64,000 nt of DNA from Brevibacillus sp. JNUCC-41 (GCF_014844095.1 NZ_CP062163.1:186001-250000), one strand, 5' to 3'. Shown: positions 38,734 to 48,602, counted from the stretch's first letter. The notes: generated from the sequence alone by a model not told the origin. Made by a program: numbers and translations.

Positions 38734-39507
38734 TCATTTACCTTTGAATACAGCTTCCCTTTTTTCAATGAAAGCGCTGATTCCTTCTTGTGCATCAGCG
38801 GTATCGAAAGCCTGGCCAAAGAGGGCGGCTTCCCTTTCCACACCTTTATGATAGGAATCATGCTTAGAATAATTTAATAACTCAATGGCCGACTTTAAAG
38901 CCAGCGGGCTTTTCTTGGCAATTTTATTGGCTAGTTCCTTTGCTTTTGGAATCAGTTCTTCATCCATGAAGGCATGATTCGCCAATCCGCATTGCACAGC
39001 TTGCGTACCCGATATCGGTTCACTTGTAAACAGCATTTCAGCAGCCTTTGCCATGCCTACATAACGAGGAAGACGTTGGGTCCCGGCAAATCCAGGGATT
39101 AAGCCCAACTGCAGCTCAGGCAAACCAAGTTTAGCCCTTTCGGTGACCAATCGGATGTGACAGGCCATGGCCAGCTCCAACCCTCCGCCAAGCGCTGCTC
39201 CATGGATGGCTGCAATGACCGGTTTTGGAAAAGATTCGATTTTCTCAAATACAGATTGACCATTCTTGGTCAGTTTCTCGAAAGCTTTCCCGTTCTCCAC
39301 TTCCGTAAACTCTTTAATGTCTGCTCCTGCAGAAAAGAATCTTCCTTCACCATGAAGAAGGACAACCCGTACGGCCTCGTCTTTCTCAATTTGATCGAAG
39401 GCCTGTGAAAGCTCTCCGATGATAGCAGAAGAAAGCGCATTTGCAGGTGCATGATCAATCGTTATAAAAGCCACATGATCTTCGACAGAAAGCTTAAGAT
39501 ATTCCAT
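38734..39507 (-). CDS. fadB: enoyl-CoA hydratase FadB
   Basis: 257 residues with the ATG at 39507 (GGAGGG at seven bases). This crotonase-fold protein hydrates trans-2-enoyl-CoA in beta-oxidation. The oxyanion-hole segments are visible: GRFFSAGADIKEF and HGAALGGGLELAMACHIRL; the catalytic glutamates are in GLELA and LPELQLGLIPG. Its operon context with fadR and etfBA matches B. subtilis. Confidence 0.93.
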   Translation of the reverse strand: MEYLKLSVEDHVAFITIDHAPANALSSAIIGELSQAFDQIEKDEAVRVVLLHGEGRFFSAGADIKEFTEVENGKAFEKLTKNGQSVFEKIESFPKPVIAAIHGAALGGGLELAMACHIRLVTERAKLGLPELQLGLIPGFAGTQRLPRYVGMAKAAEMLFTSEPISGTQAVQCGLANHAFMDEELIPKAKELANKIAKKSPLALKSAIELLNYSKHDSYHKGVEREAALFGQAFDTADAQEGISAFIEKREAVFKGK

Positions 39508-39600
39508 ATCAATCCCTCCAGGCATGCTAGTCGAACTTTTTTGAAAATTCAATATGTATTACTTCCCGATAAAGGGGAAGCAGAATTAATCGATTCTTTG

Positions 39601-39620
39601 GAGGATGGCTGGCCATCCTC
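39601..39620. repeat. inverted repeat between fadR and fadB
   Basis: GAGGATGG-CTGG-CCATCCTC is a perfect eight-pair hairpin with no T-run. It could mark an mRNA processing or stability point within the operon, or a weak stop. Confidence 0.5.
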
Positions 39621-39631
39621 TATTTAAATAT

Positions 39632-40219
39632 TTAACTTTTCAAGCCACAGCCGCCAATTAGCAGGCGGTGAACGTCTGGTGCAAGGTCAGGAAGAGAGTA
39701 CTTTTGCTCATTCATGACCCAAGTCGTCACTGTTTCGTCAATCGTTCCAAAAATCATCTGCCTGGCAAGTAAATTATTTAAATCAGGCAGGAATTCGCCG
39801 TTCTCTTTTCCTTCAATAATGATCTGATCGATTAAGTTTAAATATCCTCTTAACACATCATTAATTCTAAGGCGCAATTCTTTATTCGACTGTCTCAATT
39901 CCAATTGAGTGACAATTGCTAAATTCACGTCTTCTGAAAGGTTTTTAAAATGTTTTTGGATGAGCACACTCAGTTTATCCGAAGCAGTGGTCTTTCCTTT
40001 TATTTCTTCTTCGATCTGTTCCACGAATGAGCCCATCTTTTCATGGAATAATGATATTAGAATATCTTCTTTATTTTTAAAATATAGATATATGGTGCCA
40101 TCCGCTACGCCTGCCTGCTTGGCGATTTTGGATACTTGGGCTTGATAGTAACCGTTTTGGGCAATTACGATAACGGCCGCTTCAATAATTTGATTATACT
40201 TTGGTCTGTTGCTTTTCAC
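39632..40219 (-). CDS. fadR: fatty acid metabolism repressor FadR (TetR family)
   Basis: 195 residues from a GTG start at 40219 with AAAGGGG at seven bases; the upstream frame codons overlap the operator. The TetR HTH is IIEAAVIVIAQNGYYQAQVSKIAKQAGVADGTIYLYFKNKEDIL. In Bacillus it represses beta-oxidation genes and is released by long-chain acyl-CoA. Its own box (40241-40258) directly follows a strong promoter, so autoregulation is expected. Confidence 0.93.
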   Translation of the reverse strand: MKSNRPKYNQIIEAAVIVIAQNGYYQAQVSKIAKQAGVADGTIYLYFKNKEDILISLFHEKMGSFVEQIEEEIKGKTTASDKLSVLIQKHFKNLSEDVNLAIVTQLELRQSNKELRLRINDVLRGYLNLIDQIIIEGKENGEFLPDLNNLLARQMIFGTIDETVTTWVMNEQKYSLPDLAPDVHRLLIGGCGLKS

Positions 40220-40240
40220 TGGATGTCCCCTTTCAGAAAA

Positions 40241-40258
40241 TGAATGAATCATCATTCA
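40241..40258. promoter_or_regulatory. FadR operator in front of fadR
   Basis: TGAATGA-ATCA-TCATTCA is a perfect palindrome matching the Bacillus FadR box. It starts eight bases downstream of the -10 element and ends 21 bases before the GTG start. Confidence 0.85.
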
Positions 40259-40265
40259 TATTTCT

Positions 40266-40294
40266 ATCATAAAATGACGTCCCTTTACTGTCAA
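40266..40294 (-). promoter_or_regulatory. sigma-A promoter of fadR-fadB-etfBA
   Basis: A perfect TTGACA (40289-40294), a 17-base spacer and TATGAT (40266-40271) on the minus strand, inside the lcfA-fadR gap. Confidence 0.85.
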
Positions 40295-40372
40295 GCAAAA
40301 ACTTCTAGGGGTCCTGACATTCACTTCAGTTCATTGTACAGCCCCCATCCATAGGTTGTCCAGCCGTTCTGC

Positions 40373-40401
40373 AAAACACGGAGCTTTCTTCTGCTGCTCC
40401 G
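40373..40401 (-). terminator. weak terminator-like hairpin after lcfA
   Basis: CGGAGC and GCTCCG with an 11-base loop are followed on the minus strand by TGTTTTG. It would partly separate lcfA from fadR. Confidence 0.45.
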
Positions 40402-40419
40402 TTAAAAGGGGGTGCTAGT

Positions 40420-42117
40420 TTAAGCTTCTTTTCTTTCCTCGGATATTTTTTTCTTTTCTTCCTCGATAAGGACTCTTCTCAGGATCTTTCCTATCGTCGT
40501 TTTAGGAAGTTCATCCCTGAATTCATAGCTGCGCGGCACCTTATAGGAAGCCAGGTTCTTTCTGGCAAATTCATTCAATTCCTCTTCAGTGGCATTGGCA
40601 TTTTTTTTCAGTACGACATAGGCCTTAACGGTCTCACCGCGATAGGGGTCAGGGATACCTGCCACAACCACTTCCTGTATGGCCTCATGCTCGTATAGCA
40701 CCTCCTCCACCTCTCGTGGATATATATTGAATCCGCCTGCAATGATTGTATCCTTTTTCCTCTCGACCACATAAAAGAACCCCTGCTCATCCATGTAGCC
40801 CAGATCTCCTGTAAGCAGCCAGCCATTTCTAAAGGTGTTTTCCGTTTCCTCCGGACGGTTCCAATATCCTTTCATTACCTGTGGTCCTTTTATGGCAATT
40901 TCGCCTATTTCATTCGGGGGAAGCTCTTCAAAGGTTTCCAGGGACAGAATCACCGAGTCAGTATCCGGCCACGGCAGCCCAATGCTTCCTTTTACACGCG
41001 GCTGATCCCAGATGAAATTAGCATGGGTCACCGGTGAGGTTTCAGAAAGTCCATAGCCTTCAACAAGTTTCCCGCCGGTAATTTTCTCAAACTGCTCTTG
41101 AACCTCTATGGGCAATGATGCAGAACCGCTTATACAGGCATTGATGGAAGAAAGGTCATATTTAGCGATATCCGGATGGTTCAAGAGGCCGATATACATC
41201 GTGGGCGCTCCTGGAAACATGGTCGGTTTCTGTTTCTGGATGGTTTTAAGCGTCGCTAAGACATCGAACTTTGGCATGATGATCATGGTGTTTCCTTCCA
41301 TGACGGAAAGAACCAAGACTGTAGTCATACCGTACACATGGAAGAAAGGCAGAATTGCAAGGATCCTTTCCTCACCGCGCTTATTTCTATAAAGCCATGC
41401 ATTGCACATTTTCGTATTCGCAAGCATATTCTTATGGGTAAGCATGACCCCTTTGGGAAAGCCTGTTGTCCCACCAGTATATTGCAAAAGGGCGAGGTCA
41501 TTATCCACATCGATCGGCACAGTGACTTCTTCGGTCATCTTTCGTTTCATGATTTCGGAAAATAAATGATGATTCCCTTCATGTTCCACATTGATAACAA
41601 TGCCGTATTGCTTTTTTTGAATAAAAGGATAGATAAGATTTTTTGGAAAAGGTAAATATTCCTTGATAGCGGTTACAATTATATGTTCTATATCCGTTCT
41701 TGATGCCACTGCTGCAACACGGGGAAATAAAATATCCATCGCCAAAATTATTTTCGCTCCGGAATCTTTCATTTGATATTCTAATTCACGTTCAGTATAG
41801 GTTGGATTCGTTTGAACCACGACTCCGCCGGCCATCAATATCCCAAAAAAGCCTATGACACCCTGTGGGCAGTTAGGAAGCATGACGGCAACACGTTCCC
41901 CTTTTTGAAGACCGATACTTTTTAAATAGGCTGCAAACTTTAAAGCAGATTCATGCACTTCCCGGAAAGTTAATTCTTTTCCCTGGAAATGAATCGATAC
42001 TTTATCGGGGAATTCTTCGGCTGATTCCTTTAAAAAAGAATAAAGAGGTTTATCTTCGTAAGACAAAACAGCGGGTATCTGTTCCGGATAAATAGCTTGC
42101 CATGGCTTATTGCTCAT
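40420..42117 (-). CDS. lcfA: long-chain fatty-acid-CoA ligase LcfA
   Basis: 565 residues with the ATG at 42117 behind AAGGAGG. It activates long-chain fatty acids to acyl-CoA with ATP. The AMP-binding P-loop YTGGTTGFPKGVMLTH, the GYGLSETSPV motif, LTGDLGYMDEQGFFYVVERKKD and the C-terminal lysine motif (PKTTIGKILRRVL) are intact. It has its own promoter (42155-42183) and is followed by fadR. The acyl-CoA it makes would release FadR. Confidence 0.95.
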   Translation of the reverse strand: MSNKPWQAIYPEQIPAVLSYEDKPLYSFLKESAEEFPDKVSIHFQGKELTFREVHESALKFAAYLKSIGLQKGERVAVMLPNCPQGVIGFFGILMAGGVVVQTNPTYTERELEYQMKDSGAKIILAMDILFPRVAAVASRTDIEHIIVTAIKEYLPFPKNLIYPFIQKKQYGIVINVEHEGNHHLFSEIMKRKMTEEVTVPIDVDNDLALLQYTGGTTGFPKGVMLTHKNMLANTKMCNAWLYRNKRGEERILAILPFFHVYGMTTVLVLSVMEGNTMIIMPKFDVLATLKTIQKQKPTMFPGAPTMYIGLLNHPDIAKYDLSSINACISGSASLPIEVQEQFEKITGGKLVEGYGLSETSPVTHANFIWDQPRVKGSIGLPWPDTDSVILSLETFEELPPNEIGEIAIKGPQVMKGYWNRPEETENTFRNGWLLTGDLGYMDEQGFFYVVERKKDTIIAGGFNIYPREVEEVLYEHEAIQEVVVAGIPDPYRGETVKAYVVLKKNANATEEELNEFARKNLASYKVPRSYEFRDELPKTTIGKILRRVLIEEEKKKISEERKEA

Positions 42118-42154
42118 TTGCCCCCTCCTTCTGAATATTCTCAATACTCTTTTC

Positions 42155-42183
42155 ATTATAATACAATCGGGATTTTCTTACAA
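42155..42183 (-). promoter_or_regulatory. sigma-A promoter of lcfA
   Basis: TTGTAA (42178-42183), a 17-base spacer and a perfect TATAAT (42155-42160) on the minus strand. I see no clear FadR box here, only a weak TGAGAATATTCA element downstream. Confidence 0.75.
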
Positions 42184-42273
42184 TTGCAGAATTTCAGTGT
42201 AAAAAGACCCCCTGATGAGAAAAATGCCCTATACCCCACAGGGAATATTGGATGCAACACTTAAAAAGGGAAA

Positions 42274-42298
42274 CAAAAAAAGGAGTGGTTCTACTCCT
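42274..42298 (-). terminator. terminator of the GNAT gene at 42291
   Basis: AGGAGT and ACTCCT with a six-base loop are followed on the minus strand by TTTTTTTG. The stop codon of the gene lies within the hairpin. Confidence 0.75.
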
Positions 42299-43049
42299 TA
42301 GTTTTAATTCTATACCAATACTTATATTTTTCTTCAAACCCCAACTTTCCGTACAAGCTTAGAGCGGGCGCGTTTGTTTTTATCACCTGAAGATAAGCAT
42401 TTTTTGCTCCATTTTCTTTACCCCAATGCAATAAATTACGAATGAGGATAGCACCATTGCCTTGGTTTCGAAAATTTTCATGGGTTATGATATTGTACAG
42501 GCCTATGTATTCGTCTTCCAAAACGCCCAGTCCACATGCTGTCACGGTTCCACCCTCATCAGTCAACAACATAAAGCATTTTTTTTGAATGATATTCCCT
42601 AACATCTTTTTCAAAATGGTTTGATCATGATCATTCATTTTACTTAGTAGGCAGAAATCATGAAACCAGTGATCATGTAAATGATCATACTTTATGACAT
42701 TGATTTCATTAAGTGATTCAGTTTCTGCCAAATTCAAAACTTGGACACTTGTTGTTCCCTCCAGGACATACCCAGACTCTTCCAATACACTATCCAAGTT
42801 GTTGGGCTTTGACTGTGGAGTCATTTTGTATATTACCTTACCATTCCTAGCAAAATATAATTGTTCACAATTCAATACTTTCTTTTTCACATTTTCATTC
42901 GATAAATAGATGGGAGCGATAGAATTCGCCCGTTTCATATATCCATCCGCAAATCGGATAACCCATCCGTCATAGATTTGGGTTTGCATGGCCGGTAAAG
43001 CATTCAGCGATAATTCTTCTATCTTTTGTATCAATTGGGACTGATCCAT
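42291..43049 (-). CDS. GNAT-family N-acetyltransferase
   Basis: 252 residues. The C-terminal half is a GNAT domain with the acetyl-CoA loop NFRNQGNGAILIRNLL and the final strand segment NAPALSLYGKLGFEEKYKYWYR. The N-terminal half (DGWVIRFADGYMKRANSIAPIYL) is typical of a subgroup of two-domain Bacillus acetyltransferases. The substrate is unknown. It forms its own unit between lcfA and the yshE group. Confidence 0.8.
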   Translation of the reverse strand: MDQSQLIQKIEELSLNALPAMQTQIYDGWVIRFADGYMKRANSIAPIYLSNENVKKKVLNCEQLYFARNGKVIYKMTPQSKPNNLDSVLEESGYVLEGTTSVQVLNLAETESLNEINVIKYDHLHDHWFHDFCLLSKMNDHDQTILKKMLGNIIQKKCFMLLTDEGGTVTACGLGVLEDEYIGLYNIITHENFRNQGNGAILIRNLLHWGKENGAKNAYLQVIKTNAPALSLYGKLGFEEKYKYWYRIKTKE

Positions 43050-43136
43050 AATCCTCCTCCTCTTTTAGAAAAGTCTATTTGACCATTATTATTATACATG
43101 CCACCACCCACTCTTTTTAATTGAACTCAAATAAAA

Positions 43137-43158
43137 GAAGCGGCATAATGGCCGCTTC
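43137..43158 (-). terminator. terminator after the 27-residue membrane protein gene
   Basis: GAAGCGGC and GCCGCTTC form a perfect stem followed on the minus strand by TTTTATTTG; it overlaps the stop codon at 43157. Confidence 0.75.
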
Positions 43159-43240
43159 AGTTGAAGAATGTCATATAAATGATTCCAAACAGAAAAAAGA
43201 TTCCGCAACAAACAATTAGGACTTTTGCTAGTTTCTCCAC
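43157..43240 (-). CDS. 27-residue single-helix membrane protein
   Basis: From GTG 43240 the frame reads MEKLAKVLIVCCGIFFLFGI and then IYMTFFN: a short charged head and one hydrophobic helix with a CC pair. GGGAG is seven bases before the GTG, the gene starts 25 bases after the yshE stop, and a terminator follows at once. This suggests a tiny membrane partner co-transcribed with yshE. I do not recognise a family. Confidence 0.55.
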   Translation of the reverse strand: MEKLAKVLIVCCGIFFLFGIIYMTFFN

Positions 43241-43265
43241 AGCTTACTCCCTCTCATAAAGGGCA

Positions 43266-43673
43266 TTAAGAAATCCCTGCGCCGATGACAAAAGATAATG
43301 CGATTGAAATGATCATCGATAGGAATCCAACTGCCCGATTATCTTTTTGTATCTCTTCATCTATTTTAAATCGAGGAGTCATAAATTCAAAAATGAAATA
43401 ACCGATCAACAGAAGGACAAATCCGTATACGCCCCAGCCAATCATGGTAAGAAGCGAATTCTGATGGAGGATGGACTGTTGGAATACATAGGCGATCCCA
43501 AATATTTTACCGCCAGTTGCCATCGCGACAGAAAGGTTTCCCTGTTTGATTTCCTCCCAGTTCTTGTACTTTGTGACAAGTTCAAAAATGGCTAAAAAAA
43601 CAATCATGCACAGAATAACGACACTGTAACGAGCAGCTATATATACATATTCATTTTCCCACATGTTCTCCAT
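43266..43673 (-). CDS. yshE: DUF350 (UPF0719) membrane protein YshE
   Basis: 135 residues with four membrane helices (about 10-30, 45-67, 72-94 and 111-134). The DUF350 family is often found beside stress or envelope genes; its role is unknown. GGGAG precedes the ATG. It follows mutS2, as in B. subtilis (mutSB-yshE), and precedes a 27-residue membrane protein. Confidence 0.85.
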   Translation of the reverse strand: MENMWENEYVYIAARYSVVILCMIVFLAIFELVTKYKNWEEIKQGNLSVAMATGGKIFGIAYVFQQSILHQNSLLTMIGWGVYGFVLLLIGYFIFEFMTPRFKIDEEIQKDNRAVGFLSMIISIALSFVIGAGIS

Positions 43674-43697
43674 GGTCCAACTCCCGAATGGTAACTA

Positions 43698-43729
43698 GTC
43701 ACCCGGCTTGACTGAATGGCCGGAGTGAC
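43698..43729 (-). other. hairpin between mutS2 and yshE
   Basis: GTCACTCCGGC and GCCGGGTGAC pair over about ten bases with no T-run. It could stabilise the mutS2 3' end or weaken read-through to yshE. Confidence 0.4.
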
Positions 43730-43738
43730 CGCTTTCCT

Positions 43739-46093
43739 TTATTTAAATTCCACCACCGTAACACCTGTTCCGCCTTCACCGGCTTCACCGAAGCGAATCC
43801 TTTTGACAGAGCGGTGATTTTTCAAGTATTCCTGGACCCCGGACCGAAGAGCACCCGTTCCTTTACCATGAATGATGGAGACACTCGAATAACCGGCCAA
43901 AAGAGCATCATCAATGTACTTTTCAACTCTTGATATTGCATTTTCAAAGCGTTCTCCACGGAGGTCAAGTTCGACGCTAACGTGATAATCGCGGCCTTTG
44001 ATCGTGGTGAGGGGCTTTGTTTCTTTTACTTTTGTGGCCTTGATGAATTCCAGGTCAGACTCCTTCACCTTCATTTTCATGATGCCGATCTGAACCTGCC
44101 ATTCATTATTTGAGACCTTCTCGATCAAGTGACCTTTTTGACCGAAGCTTACGACCTTTACTTCATCTCCAGGTTTCAAGCTTTTATCCAGCGGCCTTGC
44201 AACTTTATTTGACGTTTTTTTCACTTTTGGCGCTGCTTCTTCAAGCCGCTTTTTAGCATCGATCAGTTCATGCTCTTTAACATCGGCATGCTTTTCAAGT
44301 CGCAGTTTACGCAAGTCGGCAATAATCGCTTCCGCTTCCTTTTGTGCATTTTCAACGATTGCCGCAGCCTCTTTTGCTGCCTTTTCAACCATCGCATCCC
44401 GTTCTTCATGGTATTCACCAATTTGCCTTTGAAGGTCTTTATGAAGAATTTCCGCCTGTTCCAGGTGATTCTTGGCTTCCTGTTCTTCTTCCTCGGCCTT
44501 TTTGCGGCTGTCTTCAAGGGACGCTATCATATTCTCAACTTTATTCGTATCCTCACCAATATGGCTGCGGGCGCTGCTTATCACGCTTTCTTCCAAACCA
44601 AGCCGTTTGGAAATTTCAAACGCATTACTCCTACCTGGTACACCGATCAAAAGTTTATAGGTGGGACTTAAGGTTTCCACATTAAATTCGACGCTTGCAT
44701 TAATGACGCCTTCCCGATCATATCCATACGCTTTTAATTCCGGATAATGTGTCGTTGCAATCACACGTGCTCCGCGCTTATACACTTCATCCAAAATGGA
44801 AATGGCCAAAGCAGCACCTTCCTGTGGATCAGTTCCCGCTCCAAGCTCATCGAATAAAACAAGGCTGTCAAAATCGACATGCTTAAGGATATCGACAATA
44901 TTGACCATATGCGAGGAGAATGTACTTAAGCTTTGTTCAATCGACTGTTCATCGCCAATATCAGCATAAACGGAGGAAAACACAGCCGTTTCGGAACCAT
45001 CCAGCGCAGGGATTTGCAGACCGGACTGGGCCATTAACGTACAGAGGCCAATCGTTTTCAGGGTAACCGTCTTACCACCTGTATTCGGACCGGTGATGAC
45101 GATTGTCGTAAATTCATCACCAAGAAAAATATCATTGGCCACGACAACATCACTCGGAATGAGCGGGTGTTTCGCTTTGAATAATTTCACGCGCCCCTCA
45201 TCATTCAGAATCGGCTTGGATCCTTTTATCGCTTTTGCATACTTTGCCTTGGCTACAAGGAAATCGATATGGGCAAGCACTTTGACATTATGAAGCAATT
45301 CAGGAGTGTACGCACCGACTTTTTCCGATAGTTCGACCAATATCCGTTCTATTTCCTGCGTTTCCTTCACTCGGGTTTCCTGCAGGGCATTATTCAGCTG
45401 AACGATTGCTTGTGGTTCAATGAACAACGTCTGTCCTGATGAGGATTGATCATGGATGATCCCGCCATACACACTCCGGTATTCCTGTTTTACCGGGATG
45501 ACGAAACGGTCATTCCGGATGGTGATGATGGCATCGGATAACATTGTTGATGCATTGGAAGAACGGATCATGCTTTCTAGTTTTTCCCTGACGCGGCTTT
45601 CGTTCGTCCGAATTTGGTTTCTTAGGGTGCGAAGCTTGTCGCTGGCAGAATCCATCACTTCGCCATGTTCGCTTACTGCATACGTAATTTCCTGCTGCAA
45701 ATCTATCAATGGATGAAGGGAATCGATATATTCGGCCAAAAGCGGAACATCAATTTCCTGCTCTGCAAGTTCTTCAAAGAAACGGCTTAGGATCCTGCCG
45801 GCACGAATCGTACTCGCAAGTTCCATCAATTCCATCGGTGAGAGCATTCCGCCAATCTGTGCCCTTTTTGCATGCGGACGGATATCAAAGATCCCGCCCA
45901 ATGGCAAGTTACCTTTCAACCGGACGATTTTGGCTGACTCATCCGTTTCTTTCTGCCATCTCGACACCTCTTCAAAATCCGTGGAAGGCATCAATTGCTC
46001 TGCCTTCTCTTTTCCTATGGATGAGGATGCGTGTGAAATTAATTGTTCTTTTATTTTATGAAATTCCAATGTTTTTAAAGCTTTATTATGCAT
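43739..46093 (-). CDS. mutS2: MutS2/MutSB (ribosome rescue and recombination ATPase)
   Basis: 784 residues. The MutS-type ATPase shows Walker A GPNTGGKT, Walker [14 protein letters not shown] and the THYPELKAY segment. It lacks the mismatch-reading domains I of MutS and ends in an Smr domain ([38 protein letters not shown]). In B. subtilis MutS2 was linked to recombination and, later, to sensing collided ribosomes. The long coiled-coil stretch near residues 510-620 is present. It follows polX after 35 bases. Confidence 0.95.
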   Translation of the reverse strand: MHNKALKTLEFHKIKEQLISHASSSIGKEKAEQLMPSTDFEEVSRWQKETDESAKIVRLKGNLPLGGIFDIRPHAKRAQIGGMLSPMELMELASTIRAGRILSRFFEELAEQEIDVPLLAEYIDSLHPLIDLQQEITYAVSEHGEVMDSASDKLRTLRNQIRTNESRVREKLESMIRSSNASTMLSDAIITIRNDRFVIPVKQEYRSVYGGIIHDQSSSGQTLFIEPQAIVQLNNALQETRVKETQEIERILVELSEKVGAYTPELLHNVKVLAHIDFLVAKAKYAKAIKGSKPILNDEGRVKLFKAKHPLIPSDVVVANDIFLGDEFTTIVITGPNTGGKTVTLKTIGLCTLMAQSGLQIPALDGSETAVFSSVYADIGDEQSIEQSLSTFSSHMVNIVDILKHVDFDSLVLFDELGAGTDPQEGAALAISILDEVYKRGARVIATTHYPELKAYGYDREGVINASVEFNVETLSPTYKLLIGVPGRSNAFEISKRLGLEESVISSARSHIGEDTNKVENMIASLEDSRKKAEEEEQEAKNHLEQAEILHKDLQRQIGEYHEERDAMVEKAAKEAAAIVENAQKEAEAIIADLRKLRLEKHADVKEHELIDAKKRLEEAAPKVKKTSNKVARPLDKSLKPGDEVKVVSFGQKGHLIEKVSNNEWQVQIGIMKMKVKESDLEFIKATKVKETKPLTTIKGRDYHVSVELDLRGERFENAISRVEKYIDDALLAGYSSVSIIHGKGTGALRSGVQEYLKNHRSVKRIRFGEAGEGGTGVTVVEFK

Positions 46094-46128
46094 GGAGTTA
46101 AAGCTCCTCCTTATTTATGGGCAAATAG

Positions 46129-47847
46129 TTAATCATTTCTCTTTAAAAACGCCAATAATCCGTCCGTATCCCTTGCATTAAGAACCGTTGATTCTTTAAT
46201 CCAGCCTTTTTTGGCTGATGAAACCCCAACAGGCATATGTTCAAGCATGTCGATGCTGTGGGCATCCGTATTGATCACGATCGGAACGCCTGCTTCCTGT
46301 GCCTTGCGCAGATGGGGAGGTGCCAAATCCAATCGGTTCGGGTTCGCATTCAATTCCAAGGCAGTATTCGTTTCACGGGCCAGTTCGATCAGCATCTCTA
46401 TATCAACATCATATCCGGTTCGTCTGCCGATGATCCTTCCCGTTGGATGGGCAATGATATCTACATGCGGATTATTCAAAGCCGTTTTTAAGCGCTCCAT
46501 GATCGTTTCCCGGGGCTGTGAAAAGCTTGAGTGAATCGATGCAATCACCAAATCCATCTCTGCAAGCAGCTCATCGTCATAATCAAGGGTCCCGTCAGGA
46601 AGTATATCCATTTCAATCCCTGAAAGAACGGTAAAGTCAGTGTATTTTTCATTTAGCTCATGGATGATACGTTTTTGTTCACGCAAACGTTCCGCGGTCA
46701 AGCCGTTCGCCACTTTCAGATATTGCGAATGATCAGTGATGGCCATATACCGATACCCTTTTGCACGGCATGCTTCAATCATTTCTTCAATCGTATGGGC
46801 ACCATCACTCCATGTGGTATGCATATGCAGGTCACCTTTGATGGCCTCTAAAGATATGAGAGGTTCATTAGCATCATAATGCTCCACTTCCGTTCCGTCT
46901 TCACGCAGTTCTGGCGGAATGAAAGGAAGACCAAAATGATTATAAAATTGTTCTTCCGTTTCAAACGTCAATATATCACCGGTTTCAGCCACTTCCACCC
47001 CATATTCGCTGATTTTCTCGCCGCGGTCTTTAGCAAGCTGGCGCATCCGCACATTGTGATCCTTCGAACCTGTAAAATGATGGAGTGTCGTGATGAATTC
47101 CTGATCCTTCACGATTCGGAAATCGACAGAAATATCATATTCATAATCAAGCACGACCGATACTTTTGTATCACCTGCTGCAATCACCTGCTTTATTCCC
47201 GTTAATGCAAGCAATTGATCCTTAACTTCTTCGGGATGATCTGTCGAGATGATGAAATCGAGGTCCTTGATGGTTTCCCTCATACGCCGGATGCTGCCGG
47301 CCCTGGAAGAACGGATGATGTATTCCATGTTAGCGAGGGCCGTTTCAATATCATCCGCAATCGGCCTCATGAAAGCAAGGGGCAGCCGGTCGGGCCTTGA
47401 ACCCGCCTCGGCAATTGCAGATAGGATCTTCTCTTCCGTCTTTTTGCCGAAACCGGCAAGCGCCGCGACCCTGCCTTCTTCACAGGCGATTTTAAGATCA
47501 TTCACATCATTGACATGCAGCTCTTTATGAAGCTTGGCAATTTTCTTCCCGCCCAGACCTTGAAGCTGCAGAAGCGGAATCAATCCTTTTGGCACCTGCT
47601 CCTGCAGCTCTTCAAGCACGGTCGATTTCCCTTCATTCATATACTCTTCGATGACGGAGGCCGTTCCTTTCCCGATTCCATTTAAAGCGGTAAAGTCCTC
47701 GATGGCGGAAAGGCTCCGGTCATCCGTTTCCAAGGCGCCCGCTGCCTTTCGGAAAGCTGAAACCTTGAACGGGTTCTCTCCTTTTAGTTCCATATATATT
47801 GCAATCTTTTCTAATAGTTTAATGATATCTTTTTTATTAATTGTCAT
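46129..47847 (-). CDS. polX: DNA polymerase/3'-5' exonuclease PolX
   Basis: 572 residues. An N-terminal family X polymerase with helix-hairpin-helix motifs (FTALNGIGKGTASVIEEY, LQGLGGKKIAKLH) is followed by a C-terminal PHP exonuclease (DLHMHTTWSDGAHTIEEM, MAITDHS, GIEMDILPDG, INTDAHSID). It probably fills gaps in base excision repair. It lies in the zapA-cvpA-polX-mutS2 block as in B. subtilis. Confidence 0.95.
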   Translation of the reverse strand: MTINKKDIIKLLEKIAIYMELKGENPFKVSAFRKAAGALETDDRSLSAIEDFTALNGIGKGTASVIEEYMNEGKSTVLEELQEQVPKGLIPLLQLQGLGGKKIAKLHKELHVNDVNDLKIACEEGRVAALAGFGKKTEEKILSAIAEAGSRPDRLPLAFMRPIADDIETALANMEYIIRSSRAGSIRRMRETIKDLDFIISTDHPEEVKDQLLALTGIKQVIAAGDTKVSVVLDYEYDISVDFRIVKDQEFITTLHHFTGSKDHNVRMRQLAKDRGEKISEYGVEVAETGDILTFETEEQFYNHFGLPFIPPELREDGTEVEHYDANEPLISLEAIKGDLHMHTTWSDGAHTIEEMIEACRAKGYRYMAITDHSQYLKVANGLTAERLREQKRIIHELNEKYTDFTVLSGIEMDILPDGTLDYDDELLAEMDLVIASIHSSFSQPRETIMERLKTALNNPHVDIIAHPTGRIIGRRTGYDVDIEMLIELARETNTALELNANPNRLDLAPPHLRKAQEAGVPIVINTDAHSIDMLEHMPVGVSSAKKGWIKESTVLNARDTDGLLAFLKRND

Positions 47848-47950
47848 TTAATTCACCGCCAAAAAAATTAGTAGGGTGTCCATTGTTCACTTTCTTAAAG
47901 ATACCTTTCTTGGAGGTAAAGTACAAGCAGTCAGGTTCTTAACTTTCGAA

Positions 47951-47997
47951 TCAAATAGGGGGAGGTTACATCCTGCCACATAAAAGGGGCCTCCCCC
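47951..47997 (-). terminator. GC-rich hairpin after cvpA
   Basis: GGGGGAGG and CCTCCCCC pair over eight bases around a 24-base loop; TATTTG follows on the minus strand. It is a possible stop for zapA-cvpA before polX, with a poor T-tract. Confidence 0.5.
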
Positions 47998-48056
47998 GTT
48001 CAAAGTATGGGAATCCAGGACTTTGAGAAAGGGAGACAGGCCCTCTTATACTGACA

Positions 48057-48602
48057 TTAAGATTGTTTTACACCCTGAAACCAAAGTTCCTTCACTTGCT
48101 CGGAAAGGAACGGCGTATGTTTCACGATCGATTCTGCCAGAAATGAGCCAGTTAATGGTTTCTGGATGGAATCCATTGGCAGCATGGCAGCTATATATAA
48201 TATAATAAACATGATAAGATAAACTTCGAGAAAACCCAATATCCCTCCACCCCAGCGATTCAGCTGCTTTAATATCGGTAGGTGGGTGATGAAATTGAGC
48301 ATGGATCCTATCATTTGCCAAAGGATCTTGGCAGCAAAGAAAATGATAGCAAAGGCAATTGCATTGTAATACGCCGTATCAAGCCCGACTGTATCGAAAA
48401 ACATATTAAGGGTCGAGGAATCACCCATCGTTGGGAACGGAATCCACAATTTCAAATTGGGAGCAAGATCTCCGTAAAATACATAAGCGACGATGAAGGC
48501 TACAATGAACCCTGTCATATGAACCGCTTGTAAAATGAAGCCACGCTTTAAACCGATTAATAAACCGATTAAAAGAATGGCCAGAATTGCTAAATCAAGC
48601 AT
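48057..48602 (-). CDS. cvpA: CvpA-family membrane protein YshB
   Basis: 181 residues with four hydrophobic segments (about 4-45, 62-85, 102-125 and 133-150 as larger groups) and the CvpA signature LKRGFILQAVHMTGFIVAF. The CvpA family is named for a colicin V production effect in E. coli; its general function is unclear. It starts four bases after zapA and is probably coupled to it. Confidence 0.85.
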   Translation of the reverse strand: MLDLAILAILLIGLLIGLKRGFILQAVHMTGFIVAFIVAYVFYGDLAPNLKLWIPFPTMGDSSTLNMFFDTVGLDTAYYNAIAFAIIFFAAKILWQMIGSMLNFITHLPILKQLNRWGGGILGFLEVYLIMFIILYIAAMLPMDSIQKPLTGSFLAESIVKHTPFLSEQVKELWFQGVKQS

